Assembly: GCF_007859315.1 (NCBI RefSeq)
Contig: NZ_VOHA01000001.1
Span: 992,001-1,056,000, forward strand
Direction: 5' to 3'
From: Reyranella sp. CPCC 100927
GTDB lineage: Bacteria; Pseudomonadota; Alphaproteobacteria; Reyranellales; Reyranellaceae
DNA: 64,000 nucleotides
Under the pieces are notes generated by a model that worked only from the letters and a program-made list of their open reading frames with translations, ran no database searches and was not told where the DNA came from. Below are positions 7,882 through 16,632 of this stretch, one piece after another (position 1 is the first letter of the stretch; every line of letters starts with the position of its first letter). Position numbers and translations under genes: made by a program.

Positions 7882-9210
7882 ATGGCGACCGCCACCATGC
7901 TGCATCCCGACATCGAGCAGCTGGATCGCGACGATCTGCGGGCGATCCAGCACCGCAAGCTGGCGGCGCTCGGCGCGCGTCTGGCGCAGTCGCCGGAATG
8001 GGTGGCGCATTTCGCGACCGCCGGCATCCATCCCCGTGACCTGGCCGACCCGCAGGCGCTGGCCGGCGTGCCGTTCCTCGACAAGGCGACGTTGCGGGCG
8101 CGTTATCCGTTTCCGCTGCTGGGCGAGCCGGTGAGCAAGGTGACCCGGTTCTGCGCCACGTCGGGAACCACCGGCTTGCCGGTGCTCTTCGGCTACACCG
8201 ACCATGACCTGAACGAGCTGCTGGCGAAACAGGTCGCGCGCCAGCTCTACTGCCATGGCCTGCGCGCCGGCGATCGCGGCTACAACGGCTTCGGCTTCGG
8301 GCTATGGGTCGGCGGCCTGGCCTACGATCTCGGCATGGCGAAGCTGGGCATGGTCAACTTTCCGGTCGGACCCGGCCGCAGCGAGTTGGTTGTGGAATGG
8401 CTGCGCGACATGGCGCTCGATTTCGCGTCGGTATCGCCGGTGTTCCTGGCCACCCTGGTGCGCGTCGCCCGCGAGAAGGGCATCGATCCGCGGACAGACT
8501 GGACCCTGCGCCATGCCGTCATCGGCGGCCAGTCGGTATCGCGCGCGTTTCGCGACGAGCTGGAAGCGGAGATGCCGGCGGGCTTCAAGACCTACAATAC
8601 CTACGGCACGACCGAGGCCGGTGGACCTGTCGTCGCCGTCGCCTGCGAGCACAGCCACGATCGTGACGAAATGCATCTCATCAACGAGGACACGGTGCTG
8701 ACCGAGATCCTCGATCCCGACACGTTCAGGCCCGTTGGCCCCGGCGAGGTGGGCGAGATCGTCGTCACCACGCTCGACAAGCAGGCATCGCCTGTCGTGC
8801 GCTGGCGCACCCGCGATCTCGTGCGGGTATCGGATCGTCCCTACGATTGCGCCTGCGGCCGCCAGGGCATGATGACGATCGGCCGCATCATCGGCCGCTC
8901 GGACGACATGCTGAAGGTGCGCGGGGTCATCGTCTATCCGTCGCAGATCGAGGACGTCATCGCCGCGACCAAGGGGACGGTGAAGGAGGCGTGGCAGATC
9001 TACGTCGATTCCCTGGACCAGGCACCCGGGCGCATGAGTGTCGCCGTCGAATATGAACGCAGCTATAATGGCGTGCCTGACGACCTCGCGGCCAGCATCG
9101 GTCGCGATCTGACCAGCCGGCTGGGCCTGAAGGTGCCGGTCGAATGCCACCCGGAAGGGACGCTGCCGCGCTACGAGGCGAAAGCTCAGCGTGTCCAGCT
9201 GCGGACGTGA
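7882..9210 (+). CDS. PaaK-like acyl/aryl-CoA ligase (phenylacetate-CoA ligase family)
   Basis: A 442-residue adenylate-forming enzyme of the phenylacetate-CoA ligase family. The P-loop motif SGTTG is at residues 94-98 and the aromatic/adenine motif YGTTEAGG at 241-248. Further on are RTRDLV and a CACG metal-type pair, followed by the small C-terminal domain beginning IIGRSDDMLKVRG. It converts a carboxylic acid, CoA and ATP to the acyl-CoA. The ATG at 7882 follows GGGAGAAG. It is divergent from the Rieske operon and followed by a TetR gene 12 bases later, so it is probably the activating step of the same pathway. Confidence 0.9.
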   Translation: MATATMLHPDIEQLDRDDLRAIQHRKLAALGARLAQSPEWVAHFATAGIHPRDLADPQALAGVPFLDKATLRARYPFPLLGEPVSKVTRFCATSGTTGLPVLFGYTDHDLNELLAKQVARQLYCHGLRAGDRGYNGFGFGLWVGGLAYDLGMAKLGMVNFPVGPGRSELVVEWLRDMALDFASVSPVFLATLVRVAREKGIDPRTDWTLRHAVIGGQSVSRAFRDELEAEMPAGFKTYNTYGTTEAGGPVVAVACEHSHDRDEMHLINEDTVLTEILDPDTFRPVGPGEVGEIVVTTLDKQASPVVRWRTRDLVRVSDRPYDCACGRQGMMTIGRIIGRSDDMLKVRGVIVYPSQIEDVIAATKGTVKEAWQIYVDSLDQAPGRMSVAVEYERSYNGVPDDLAASIGRDLTSRLGLKVPVECHPEGTLPRYEAKAQRVQLRT

Positions 9211-9222
9211 GACAAGGACGAT

Positions 9223-9816
9223 ATGGCGCGGACGCAAGCGGAGAATTATGAAGAGGTCCGCCAAGAAATCCTGAGGAAGTCCGCCACGCTCTTCGCCCGC
9301 AAGGGCTTTCCCAACAGCAGCATCGCGGACATCGCCGCCGCCAACGGCACCTCGCGCGGGTTGCTCTATCACTATTTCGACTCCAAAGAGGCCCTGCTGC
9401 GCGAGATGCTCAACGATCATCTCGACATGATGTACGCCGAGGTCCGCGCGGCGGCGTCAGGACCGGCCGACGTGGCGAGCCGCTTCCGCGATGCGATCCA
9501 TACGATGGTGCGCATCAACGCCCGCTCGCAGGATCTGCAGGTCGTGCTGCTGCATGATCTGCAGAATCTGAAGGCGTCGGATCAGAAGGTGATCGTGCGC
9601 AAGCAAAACGCGATCCTGGCCTGCATCAGCGCGCTGATCGAAGCCTATGACGGCGGCCGCAGGACCGATGGCCGGACATTGAAGGCCTACACCATGATGT
9701 TCATGGGCATGGTGAACTACACATACCTCTGGTACGACCCCGACGGACCGGTGGGACCGCAGGAGTACGCCGACATGGTCGTCCAGACGTGCCTCGCCAG
9801 CCTCAAGCAGCGCTAG
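9223..9816 (+). CDS. TetR/AcrR family transcriptional regulator
   Basis: A 197-residue regulator with the N-terminal TetR helix-turn-helix: ILRKSATLFARKGF, then SIADIAAANGTSRGLLYHYF and DSKEALL. The C-terminal ligand domain is unclassified. It is 12 bases downstream of the CoA ligase gene and probably in its transcript. This suggests autoregulation through the palindrome near 7816-7829 and a CoA thioester or acid as inducer; both are inference. Confidence 0.93.
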   Translation: MARTQAENYEEVRQEILRKSATLFARKGFPNSSIADIAAANGTSRGLLYHYFDSKEALLREMLNDHLDMMYAEVRAAASGPADVASRFRDAIHTMVRINARSQDLQVVLLHDLQNLKASDQKVIVRKQNAILACISALIEAYDGGRRTDGRTLKAYTMMFMGMVNYTYLWYDPDGPVGPQEYADMVVQTCLASLKQR

Positions 9817-9838
9817 GGCCGGTTCCGCTCGATCGGGA

Positions 9839-9924
9839 CCCGGGAGCGCGGGCGTCCCGCCCGCTCATGTCAGGCGAGAGCGAGGCATTCACCACGATGC
9901 GGACGGGACGCCCGCGCCCCCAGG
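9839..9924. repeat. palindromic repeat, family A (copy 1)
   Basis: An inverted repeat of about 86 bases with arms built on GGGAGCGCGGGCGTCCCG and its complement. Its loop begins TCATGTCAGGC, which also occurs in the copy at 35821-35910. Further relatives are at 41736-41793 and, as a degenerate form, 33837-33875. It lies just after the TetR stop and just before the next membrane-protein gene. Confidence 0.85.
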
Positions 9925-9959
9925 AACATGAGCCTGCGGCCGGCAGCCTCCCGGATGCG

Positions 9960-10904
9960 ATGCTCGTCGTCGGGATCCTGGGAATCGTCGCGGCGTTCGT
10001 CGCGTCGGTCGCCCTGCCGCTGGCGACCTACACCACGGTGCTGGCGCTGTTCGGCTTCGCCCATGTCGCGAGCGAACTGCGCTACGTCGATCATCGCTTC
10101 GGTGACCGCCTGGATGGCGGCCTCGCCGGGACATTGGCACTGCTGCTGGGCATCGCCGTCGTGCTGCGCCTGGCCGGCCTGCAGGGATGGGTAGCCGCGC
10201 CGCTCGCCGTCGGGCTGGAGGTCGGGCTCGGTGCGATCCTGCTGGCCGTGACGGTGGCGCGCATGCGCCGGCGCCGCTGGATCGCCGTCATCGCGGCGCT
10301 GGTGTTGATGGCGGGCGCGCTGCTGGCGCCGTTCGAGACGCTGCTGTGCCTGGCGATCGGGCACAACCTCACCCCGCTGGGCTTCCTGGCCGAGGTGTTG
10401 CGCGGCGCCGCGCGCCGGCGGGCGTTGGCGCTGGGGGCACTCGCGTTCATCGTGCTGCCGCTGCTGATCGCCACGGGCCTGCCGTTCGCCGGGTTCGCCG
10501 CGCTCGGCCTGGTGGCGCCGGAGGCGACGCTGTTCCAGGCCGGCAATCTGACGCGCAATCTCGGTGCCTACGTGCCGGCGTCGGCGCTCTACAGCGACTG
10601 GGCGCTGCACGCGTTCGCCGCCTCGGTGTTCGCGCAGTGCATGCATTACATCGCGGTCATCGCCATCCTGCCGCGGTTGATCGATACGGCAAGCCGGCCG
10701 CGCCTGGTGTGGCCGGATGCCGCCCGCTTCGGGCGCTATCTCGTGGTCGGTGGTGCGGCACTGGCGGTGGGTTTTGCGCTGGACTACGGCGTGCAACGCC
10801 AGCTCTATGCCCTGGCGGCGCTGGTGCATGCCTGGCTGGAACTGCCGGTGTTTGCGCTGGCGCTGGGCGGCGCGGCGGCGGCTCAGGCGAGCCCAAACGC
10901 GTAG
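9960..10904 (+). CDS. polytopic membrane protein, Brp/Blh-like histidine pattern
   Basis: A 314-residue integral membrane protein with about eight to nine hydrophobic helices. The frame stays open upstream to 9789, but that part is the palindromic repeat, so the first ATG after it (9960) is preferred. Histidines recur in or beside helices: FGFAHVASELRYVDHRF, IGHNLTPLGF, FAQCMHYIAV and LVHAWLELP. This spacing recalls the Brp/Blh beta-carotene oxygenase family, where histidines bind iron, but I cannot confirm homology. Its 3' end overlaps the convergent small membrane-protein gene by 22 bases. Function unknown. Confidence 0.72.
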   Translation: MLVVGILGIVAAFVASVALPLATYTTVLALFGFAHVASELRYVDHRFGDRLDGGLAGTLALLLGIAVVLRLAGLQGWVAAPLAVGLEVGLGAILLAVTVARMRRRRWIAVIAALVLMAGALLAPFETLLCLAIGHNLTPLGFLAEVLRGAARRRALALGALAFIVLPLLIATGLPFAGFAALGLVAPEATLFQAGNLTRNLGAYVPASALYSDWALHAFAASVFAQCMHYIAVIAILPRLIDTASRPRLVWPDAARFGRYLVVGGAALAVGFALDYGVQRQLYALAALVHAWLELPVFALALGGAAAAQASPNA

Positions 10905-11230
10905 AGCGCCAGTCCGGCGCCGGTCGATGCGGCATTGGCGATCAGCGACACGGCCAGCGCGCGGCGCAGATCAAGCGGCACGATCAGGCGATAGGCGATC
11001 GCTTCCGCCGCGACCACGCCGGTCTCGACAAGCAGTACCGCCAGCGGATAGCCGAGGCCTTCGAGCAGCCACAGGATGGCGCGCCAGGCGATCCCGTGGG
11101 TCATCAGCGTCGCCAGCGTCGCGGCCAGGGCGGCGCGCCCGGCATGCCCCCAGCGCAGGGCCCAGGCCAGAATCGCGGCCACCGGCGCTTCGATGGCGCA
11201 AGACAGCAGCAGGGCGTCGACCTCACTCAC
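10883..11230 (-). CDS. small membrane protein, unknown function
   Basis: A 115-residue protein with three or four hydrophobic segments, read from a GTG at 11230 (start codon uncertain). Visible pieces are LATLMTHGIAWRAILWLLEG and LLVETGVVAAEAIAYRL. It is convergent with and overlaps the end of the larger membrane-protein gene. I do not recognise a family. The in-frame extension upstream is arginine-rich and looks non-coding. Confidence 0.55.
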   Translation of the reverse strand: MSEVDALLLSCAIEAPVAAILAWALRWGHAGRAALAATLATLMTHGIAWRAILWLLEGLGYPLAVLLVETGVVAAEAIAYRLIVPLDLRRALAVSLIANAASTGAGLALYAFGLA

Positions 11231-11308
11231 CGCGGATATCCTGTCGAAGCACGCTTTGCCGGCGACGTCGGTTGGCGCAGGATAGCGCGGTTGAGCAGGG
11301 AGGGGGCC

Positions 11309-11641
11309 GTGTCGCGTTGGCTGGTGTCGTTTGCTGTTGTGTCGTTCACGGTGATTGTCGCCCCTGGCGTACGCGCCGACATACCGCCGCCGCCCGGCTC
11401 GCAGGAGCGCGCGGCCGCGGCGCTGATCCGCGACCATGGCCATGACTGTCCGCGGGTGACACGCCTGGCGGTGGCACCGGAAGCCGACTCGCAGGCGCTG
11501 GCCAAGCAGGGGCTCGACGCCTCGACGGCGACCTGCAGCAACGGCAAGCTGTTCCTGGTCGCCGTGCCCTTCCGTCGCCCTGGCCCACCTCGCCCCGATG
11601 CGCCGCCGCCGGCGACGCCCGTGGTTCGGCCGTTACCCTGA
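11309..11641 (+). CDS. small secreted protein, unknown function
   Basis: A 110-residue protein from a GTG at 11309 preceded by GGGAGGGGG, a strong ribosome site. Residues 1-23 form a signal peptide ending GVRA. The mature domain contains two cysteines (HDCPRV and ATCSNG), probably a disulfide, in a compact alpha/beta-looking stretch ending FLVAVPF, then a proline-rich tail. It resembles the many small periplasmic proteins of alphaproteobacteria that lack assigned function. It is divergent from the small membrane-protein gene. Confidence 0.62.
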   Translation: MSRWLVSFAVVSFTVIVAPGVRADIPPPPGSQERAAAALIRDHGHDCPRVTRLAVAPEADSQALAKQGLDASTATCSNGKLFLVAVPFRRPGPPRPDAPPPATPVVRPLP

Positions 11642-11744
11642 CGGCAGCTCCGCGCCGCCTGTAGCCCTCGCCGCGGTTGCATCCTATATGCCAGCCGAGT
11701 CGTTTGACCGGCAGCGGGAACGCATGGGCTCCGGAGAGCGGAAG

Positions 11745-12740
11745 ATGAGCGTGGAGGCGTTGCCTTCCGTTGCATTGGATCGACAACTGGCACGCGACGT
11801 CGTCGACGACGCCGCCCGCCGCTACTTTGCCAGCCGCCGCGATCGCGTGAAGCCGTTCGTCGACCGGCATTTTTCCCTGACCGGCGCGGCGGCGATCCAT
11901 CGCAAGGCCCTGGGATGGGATCTTGCCCGCGCACCGGCCAACCTGCTGCTGGCCGTCCCGCATCTGGCGGTGCGGCTGGCGGCGACCTGGACTCGCAGCC
12001 TGGGTCCGGCGCGCGCTGCCGAATTCCTCAAATCCCGCAAGTTGCTGTTCGACACTGACGTCGCCCGCGAGGTCGAATGGCTGATCATGACGGATTTCCT
12101 TGAACTGCCGTTCGGGCAGGGCACACGGCGATCCGACAGGGACGTGCTGGCCGACATGATCCTCAGCGACCCACGTCTGGCCGCTGCGTTCGACGAAGCC
12201 CTGACCGAGATCGGGCGCCGGGCGGGCGATGGCGATTTCAGGCGCCGCCTGGAGGACGTGCTGTCGACCTACGCCGGCACGCGTGCGGCCTCCGCCGACA
12301 TCGCCACCTCGCTGTTGTCGCTGGCGACAGGCGCGATGGCCCTGAAGCAGGCGACCCCCGGCATGGTCAGCCTGGGGCCGGCGCTGGCCGCCGTGATCGC
12401 GCACAACGCCGCCGTGGCGTCCTTTCCGCTGGGGGCATGGGCGGGCGGCATCTGGTACGGCATGTTTCCCGTCGCCGCCACGCCCGCCCTGGTCGCGTCG
12501 GTCACCGGCGGTCTGCTGCTGGTGGCGGCCATGGCCGGTGCCTTCGCCGGCGTCGTGACGGATCCGGTGCAGCGCCGGTTGGGCCTGCATCGTCGGCGCC
12601 TGATCCGGCTGGTCGCGGCGCTCGAAGACGGCTTCTTCAGGGATGCCGGCAAGGGCTTCGTGGCCCGCGATCAGTACGTCGCACGGCTGCTGGACCTCGC
12701 CGACATGATTGGCAGCGCCTGGCGCTTGGCGGTGAAATAA
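11745..12740 (+). CDS. conserved hypothetical membrane-associated protein
   Basis: A 331-residue protein from the ATG at 11745, chosen for GGAGAGCGGAAG upstream; in-frame ATGs at 11688 and 11724 are alternatives. The first two thirds are soluble and helical, with WDLARAPANLLLAVPHLA and LDRQLARDVVDDAARRYF. Near the end are two hydrophobic hairpin segments (about residues 210-290) and then a basic helix RRLGLHRRRLIRLV. It may belong to a DUF family known from related alphaproteobacteria (DUF6635 is my tentative recollection). Function unknown. Confidence 0.7.
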   Translation: MSVEALPSVALDRQLARDVVDDAARRYFASRRDRVKPFVDRHFSLTGAAAIHRKALGWDLARAPANLLLAVPHLAVRLAATWTRSLGPARAAEFLKSRKLLFDTDVAREVEWLIMTDFLELPFGQGTRRSDRDVLADMILSDPRLAAAFDEALTEIGRRAGDGDFRRRLEDVLSTYAGTRAASADIATSLLSLATGAMALKQATPGMVSLGPALAAVIAHNAAVASFPLGAWAGGIWYGMFPVAATPALVASVTGGLLLVAAMAGAFAGVVTDPVQRRLGLHRRRLIRLVAALEDGFFRDAGKGFVARDQYVARLLDLADMIGSAWRLAVK

Positions 12741-12761
12741 GCCGCGGCTTGATCACACAAA

Positions 12762-12788
12762 TCGCCCGCTCCTGGCGGGAGCGGGCGA
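12762..12788. terminator. hairpin between convergent genes
   Basis: An 11-bp perfect stem (TCGCCCGCTCC / GGAGCGGGCGA) with a 5-base loop lies between the stops at 12740 and 12827. On the minus strand it is followed by TTTGTGTG, a weak T-tract. It probably serves as a bidirectional terminator. Confidence 0.6.
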
Positions 12789-12826
12789 CGGCTGCAGATG
12801 ATGTCGTCTGCGGGCGCTGGCCGACA

Positions 12827-13171
12827 CTAACAGTTGCGGTGGCGCCAGGCGGCTTCCTCGAGCGTGCGCGGTCGGCCGCCACCGCAGTAGCCGTGTCCAT
12901 TCCGGCCGTTCTGGGAACGCCAATGGCGCTCGCGCTCGCGTTCACGCTCACGGGCCCGCTGCCGCTCGGCCTCGCGCCGCTGCTCCCAGGCGCGTTGGCG
13001 CTCGATCTCGCGCTGGCGCTGCCACTCCTGCTGCCGGCGCCAATCCTCGCGGCGCTGCCAGTCCGTGCGCTCGTGCCAGCCGTCGCGGGCGAATGCCGGG
13101 GCAACGGTCGGGCCAACGATGCCCACCGTCAGCGCGGCGGCCACCGCAGCGGCGATCAGCTTCGTCTTCAT
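12827..13171 (-). CDS. small exported Arg/Glu-rich protein
   Basis: A 114-residue protein with an Ala-rich signal peptide (residues 1-26, ending APAFA). The mature part is very rich in Arg, Gln, Glu and Trp in a pattern like WQRQREIERQRAWEQRREAE, then a Gly/His/Cys tail. The ATG at 13171 follows AAAGGAGG, a near-perfect ribosome site. The RE-rich part would form a long charged helix. No family recognised; a periplasmic or stress-related role is only a guess. Confidence 0.72.
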   Translation of the reverse strand: MKTKLIAAAVAAALTVGIVGPTVAPAFARDGWHERTDWQRREDWRRQQEWQRQREIERQRAWEQRREAERQRARERERERERHWRSQNGRNGHGYCGGGRPRTLEEAAWRHRNC

Positions 13172-13514
13172 CGCATCCTCCTTTGCCGTTACCCCTGAAC
13201 GTGAGGATCGATTGTGGCGACCAAAGGTCTCCAAATGTGACCAGTGATGGGCGGCCGGTAGTTTCCTGGTGGTGACGGTCGCCGCACCGGCTGTGCAATT
13301 CCGGCTGGCGATGGTCAGGCGGAAATGGCTGACGGCTGGCTCAGAAACCGGTTCCGGGAGCGTTTTCCGCACGTTCTGGGCACCAGATAGCGCGACGCAT
13401 CCAGGCGGCGGGTGCTATGCTGGGGTCCGCAGGGAAGCTCGATGCCCGAGCTGCGGCCCCGTCTGACGGGGTGCGGCGCGGCGTCGGCAAGGCCGGCGTG
13501 GGGACGGATCGACC
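13172..13514. other. intergenic region without a supported gene
   Basis: These 343 bases separate the exported RE-rich protein gene (minus) from the TPR gene (plus) and must hold both promoters. A small palindrome GGAGACC-like sequence (GACCAAAGGTC near 13220) is visible. I find no convincing coding frame or RNA. Confidence 0.5.
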
Positions 13515-14957
13515 GTGAAGGACGTGGCAGGATTCGGCGGCAATGGCGGTGGCAGCGGCGGTGACGATCCACCGGCGGCCGAGCTACGCCCGCTGTTCCT
13601 GGGCGAGGAGGACAGCTTCAACCGGCAGATGCGATTGGCGGCCGCCGCCCATCGCAGCGGCCGGCTGGAGGAGGCCATCACCAGCTACATGCGCCTGCTG
13701 GCGGTGCGGCCGTATCATGCCGAACTGCACAACAACCTCGGCGTGGCGCTGCGCATCATCGGCAAGCTCGATGCCGCTGTGGCGCATCACCGCACCTCGC
13801 TGGCGCTGGACCCGGACAACGCGGCGCTGCACTCCAACCTCGGCAATGCCCTGCGCGCTGCCAACAGCCTTGACGAGGCCGTGCGCCATCACTTCCGCGC
13901 CGTCTCGCTGAAGCCTGACTATGCCGAGGGGTTCTTCAATCTGGGGCTCTGCCTGCGCGATCTCGGACGCGTGGATGAGGCCTTGGGCTGCCTGTCGCGC
14001 TCGCTGCAACTGGCGCCGCAGAACACGCGAGCCCGGGTCGAGATCGCCATCGCCCACCTGATGCGCGGCGACTTCACGGCCGGCTTCGCCGAGTACGAAT
14101 GGCGCAAGCAGTTGCCCGATGTGCCGCCGCCCGAGTTCCGGCAACCGGCCTGGGATGGCGGCCCCCTGGGCGGCAAGCGCATCCTGCTCTACCCGGAGCA
14201 GGGCCTGTCCGACGTGCTGCTGTTCGTGCGCTATGCGCGCGAGTTGAAGCGGCGCGGCGCCACGGTCCTGGTGCTGTGCCAGGCACTGCTCAAGGACCTG
14301 CTGCTGTCCGTCGACTACATCGACCGTGTCGTGGCCGAGGGCGAGCAGCTGCCCGACTTCGATCTGCACGTGTCGTTGTTGTCGCTGCCCTATCTGTGCG
14401 GCGTCGATGTGCCGGCGGCCACGGCGATCGAGCCCTACTTCAAGCCGCCGCCAGAAAGCCGGATCCGGCTCGGCAAGCTGCCCCGGGCGCGGCTGCGTAT
14501 CGGCCTCTACTGGGCGGCGATGCCGGGCCAGCAGCTCGATCGCCAGCGCTCCATTCCGCTGGCTGAGTTCATGGCGCTGGCCGGCGATCCGGAACTGCTG
14601 TTCTTCAGCCTGCAGGGCGGCGCTCACCAGAAGGATATCCAGCAGCTGGGCGCCAACGGGCTGCTGCACGATGTGGGTCGCGGCATCTACGATTTCGCCG
14701 AGGCCGCAACGGCCCTGTCGCAGCTCGACCTGCTGCTGACAATCGATGCACCGATCACGCATCTTGCCGCCGGCATGGGCATGCCGACATGGCTGCTGCT
14801 GCCGACAGTGTGCGACTGGCGCTGGATGCACGGCCGCGACACCAGCCCGTGGTATCCCAGCGTGCGCATCTTCCGGCAGACCATACCGGGAGACTGGCGC
14901 GGCGTCGTCGACCGGGTACGCACCGAGCTCGACATCATGAAGACGACGGTGGGGTAG
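13515..14957 (+). CDS. TPR protein with glycosyltransferase-like C-terminal domain
   Basis: A 480-residue protein from a GTG start with a weak ribosome site; a shorter start is possible. Residues about 35-190 hold four to five tetratricopeptide repeats, with signatures such as AELHNNLGVALRIIGKLDAA and AALHSNLGNALRAANSLDEA. The rest resembles the GT-B domain of heptosyltransferase/OGT-like TPR proteins: ILLYPEQGLSDVLLFVRY, then the nucleotide-sugar-site-like DAPITHLAAGMGMPTWLLLP and WYPSVRIFRQ. Such proteins are common in alphaproteobacteria. Acceptor and donor are unknown, and the transferase may be inactive. Confidence 0.82.
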   Translation: MKDVAGFGGNGGGSGGDDPPAAELRPLFLGEEDSFNRQMRLAAAAHRSGRLEEAITSYMRLLAVRPYHAELHNNLGVALRIIGKLDAAVAHHRTSLALDPDNAALHSNLGNALRAANSLDEAVRHHFRAVSLKPDYAEGFFNLGLCLRDLGRVDEALGCLSRSLQLAPQNTRARVEIAIAHLMRGDFTAGFAEYEWRKQLPDVPPPEFRQPAWDGGPLGGKRILLYPEQGLSDVLLFVRYARELKRRGATVLVLCQALLKDLLLSVDYIDRVVAEGEQLPDFDLHVSLLSLPYLCGVDVPAATAIEPYFKPPPESRIRLGKLPRARLRIGLYWAAMPGQQLDRQRSIPLAEFMALAGDPELLFFSLQGGAHQKDIQQLGANGLLHDVGRGIYDFAEAATALSQLDLLLTIDAPITHLAAGMGMPTWLLLPTVCDWRWMHGRDTSPWYPSVRIFRQTIPGDWRGVVDRVRTELDIMKTTVG

Positions 14958-14963
14958 TAGCGC

Positions 14964-14985
14964 GTTCTCCGCGCGCGAAGAGAAC
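14964..14985. terminator. short hairpin between convergent genes
   Basis: GTTCTC and GAGAAC pair across a GC-rich loop, exactly between the TPR stop at 14957 and the LysE stop at 14986. There is no T-tract, so termination is uncertain. Confidence 0.35.
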
Positions 14986-15684
14986 CTACGGCAGTCCCGC
15001 GGCCGCCTTCACCGACGTCCAGTTGATCGGCAGAACCGAGATCGCCGCCAGCAGGCCGAAGCCGCCCAGGGCAGCGCCCGAGACTCGGTTGAGCCAGATC
15101 AGGCCGCCGCCCACGAACCAGCTGCGGGCGGCCGACGAGACCAGCACCAGGGCCGCCCACCACGCCAGTGCGCCAACCAGCACGCCTGCGATCAGGATGG
15201 TGGCGGCGAGCATGTCGCTGCCGACATTGCTCAGCCCGCGGCTGGCGAACACGGCGCCGAAAGCCATCACGGTGATCGGGTTGAAAACGGTGATGAAGAA
15301 GCTGGAGCTGAGGTAGTGCAGGTACGTCAGGTAGGGATGTGCCCGATCGGCGGCGACGGGATCGCCGATCGTGCGAGGCCGATGGTGGTAGTAGGACCAG
15401 CCCATCCACATCAGCAGCACGCCGCCGACGGCGCGGATCACCGTCTCGTAGTGGGTGATGAACTCAGCGACATAGCTCAGGCCGAAGGCAGCCATGCCGC
15501 CGAACACCGCATCGCCGGCGGCGGCACCGACACCGGTGGCATAACCGGCGAGCGCGCCATGCGAAATGGCGCGCTGAATGCACAGGATGCCGGCGGGCCC
15601 GATCGGCAAGGCGATCAGGAAGCCGATGACGGCGCCCTCGATGCCGAGATAGATCGGGTCGATGCCATCGAGCAGCAAGAGCAC
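14986..15684 (-). CDS. LysE family translocator
   Basis: A 232-residue inner-membrane exporter of the LysE/RhtB family, with about six helices. The N-terminal family motif GFLIALPIGPAGILCIQRAI is clear and the later TVFNPITVMAFGAVF is the second conserved block. Members export amino acids or related small metabolites. It starts with a GTG one base after the stop of pdxY, so it is probably coupled to that gene. The exported compound is unknown. Confidence 0.88.
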   Translation of the reverse strand: MLLLLDGIDPIYLGIEGAVIGFLIALPIGPAGILCIQRAISHGALAGYATGVGAAAGDAVFGGMAAFGLSYVAEFITHYETVIRAVGGVLLMWMGWSYYHHRPRTIGDPVAADRAHPYLTYLHYLSSSFFITVFNPITVMAFGAVFASRGLSNVGSDMLAATILIAGVLVGALAWWAALVLVSSAARSWFVGGGLIWLNRVSGAALGGFGLLAAISVLPINWTSVKAAAGLP

Positions 15685-15685
15685 C

Positions 15686-16555
15686 TCAGAGCCGGACGGC
15701 CGCGAACGAGCGCGGCGGTGCGACCAGCGTGTCCTGCGCCGCGATCAACTGCAACTCGCGTTCGCCGGCCACCGATGTTGCCTGAAGGACCGCGAAGATG
15801 GCCGAGGCGGCATAGGACAGCGCGGCGGCCACATCGCGCGTTTTCAGCCATTGCGCCAGGAACAGCGCGGCCACGGCATCGCCGGTGCCGTTGGGGGCCA
15901 CGGCGAAAGCCAGCAGCGGCGTCACGATGCGCCATGCGCCGCCGGCCGTCACGGCCATCATCTCGATCGAGTCGTCCGCCGTGGCCGCATGCCGCAGGCT
16001 GGTGATCAGCACGATGGCGGGGCCGGCCGCATGGCTATTGGGCGCCAGCAGCGTCCGCGCCGCCGCATGCGCGCCGTCCAGCGTCGTCACGGTGCGGCCG
16101 GTCAGCAGCTCGAGCTCGAAATGATTGGGCGTCACGATGTCTGCCAGGGGGACGGCGCGCTGGCGGAAGAACTCCGGAATGCCCGGACGCACGAAGACGC
16201 CGCGGCCGACGTCGCCGATCACCGGGTCGCAGCACCATATCGCGGCGGGATTGGCGTTTCGCACGGCGGCTACGGCATCGAGCACCACCTCGCCCAGGGC
16301 TGCGTCGCCGAGATAGCCGCTCAGCACGGCATCACAGCACGGCAGCACGCCGCGCTCGCGGATGCCCTCGATGACATCGCGCACTTGATCGGGTGCGGCG
16401 ACGCGTCCCTTCCATGCACCGTATCCAGTGTGGTTGGAGAATTCGACCGTATTGACGGCCCACACTTCGTGGCCCAGCCGTTGCAACGGAAAGGCTGCCG
16501 CCCGGTTGCCGACGTAACCATAGGCCACATGAGACTGGATCGACAGGATTCGCAT
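15686..16555 (-). CDS. pdxY: pyridoxal kinase
   Basis: A 289-residue ribokinase-superfamily enzyme that phosphorylates pyridoxal in the B6 salvage pathway, cytoplasmic. The N-terminus [18 protein letters not shown] is the PdxY/PdxK signature. VCDP-like [25 protein letters not shown] and the anion-hole [10 protein letters not shown] (catalytic Asp) follow in the usual order. Length fits the family. It is first in a two-gene minus-strand unit with the LysE exporter and divergent from the lyase gene. Confidence 0.93.
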   Translation of the reverse strand: MRILSIQSHVAYGYVGNRAAAFPLQRLGHEVWAVNTVEFSNHTGYGAWKGRVAAPDQVRDVIEGIRERGVLPCCDAVLSGYLGDAALGEVVLDAVAAVRNANPAAIWCCDPVIGDVGRGVFVRPGIPEFFRQRAVPLADIVTPNHFELELLTGRTVTTLDGAHAAARTLLAPNSHAAGPAIVLITSLRHAATADDSIEMMAVTAGGAWRIVTPLLAFAVAPNGTGDAVAALFLAQWLKTRDVAAALSYAASAIFAVLQATSVAGERELQLIAAQDTLVAPPRSFAAVRL

Positions 16556-16571
16556 GCCGGGCGGCTATGGG

Positions 16572-16599
16572 TTGTTACATCGGTTGATCGCTATATAGT
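16572..16599 (+). promoter_or_regulatory. candidate promoter of the CoA-lyase gene
   Basis: TTGTTA at 16572-16577 and TATAGT at 16594-16599 are 16 bases apart, in the 77-base divergent gap between pdxY and the lyase gene. The order and spacing fit a sigma-70 promoter. Confidence 0.45.
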
Positions 16600-16632
16600 C
16601 CGCCGCGCTTGCCGGGGGGAGAGGATTTCGCC

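Noticed and set aside
6556-9210. An apparent 884-residue fusion reading into the CoA ligase
   Set aside because: The upstream half is antisense to the Rieske alpha gene; ribosome site and homology put the start at 7882.
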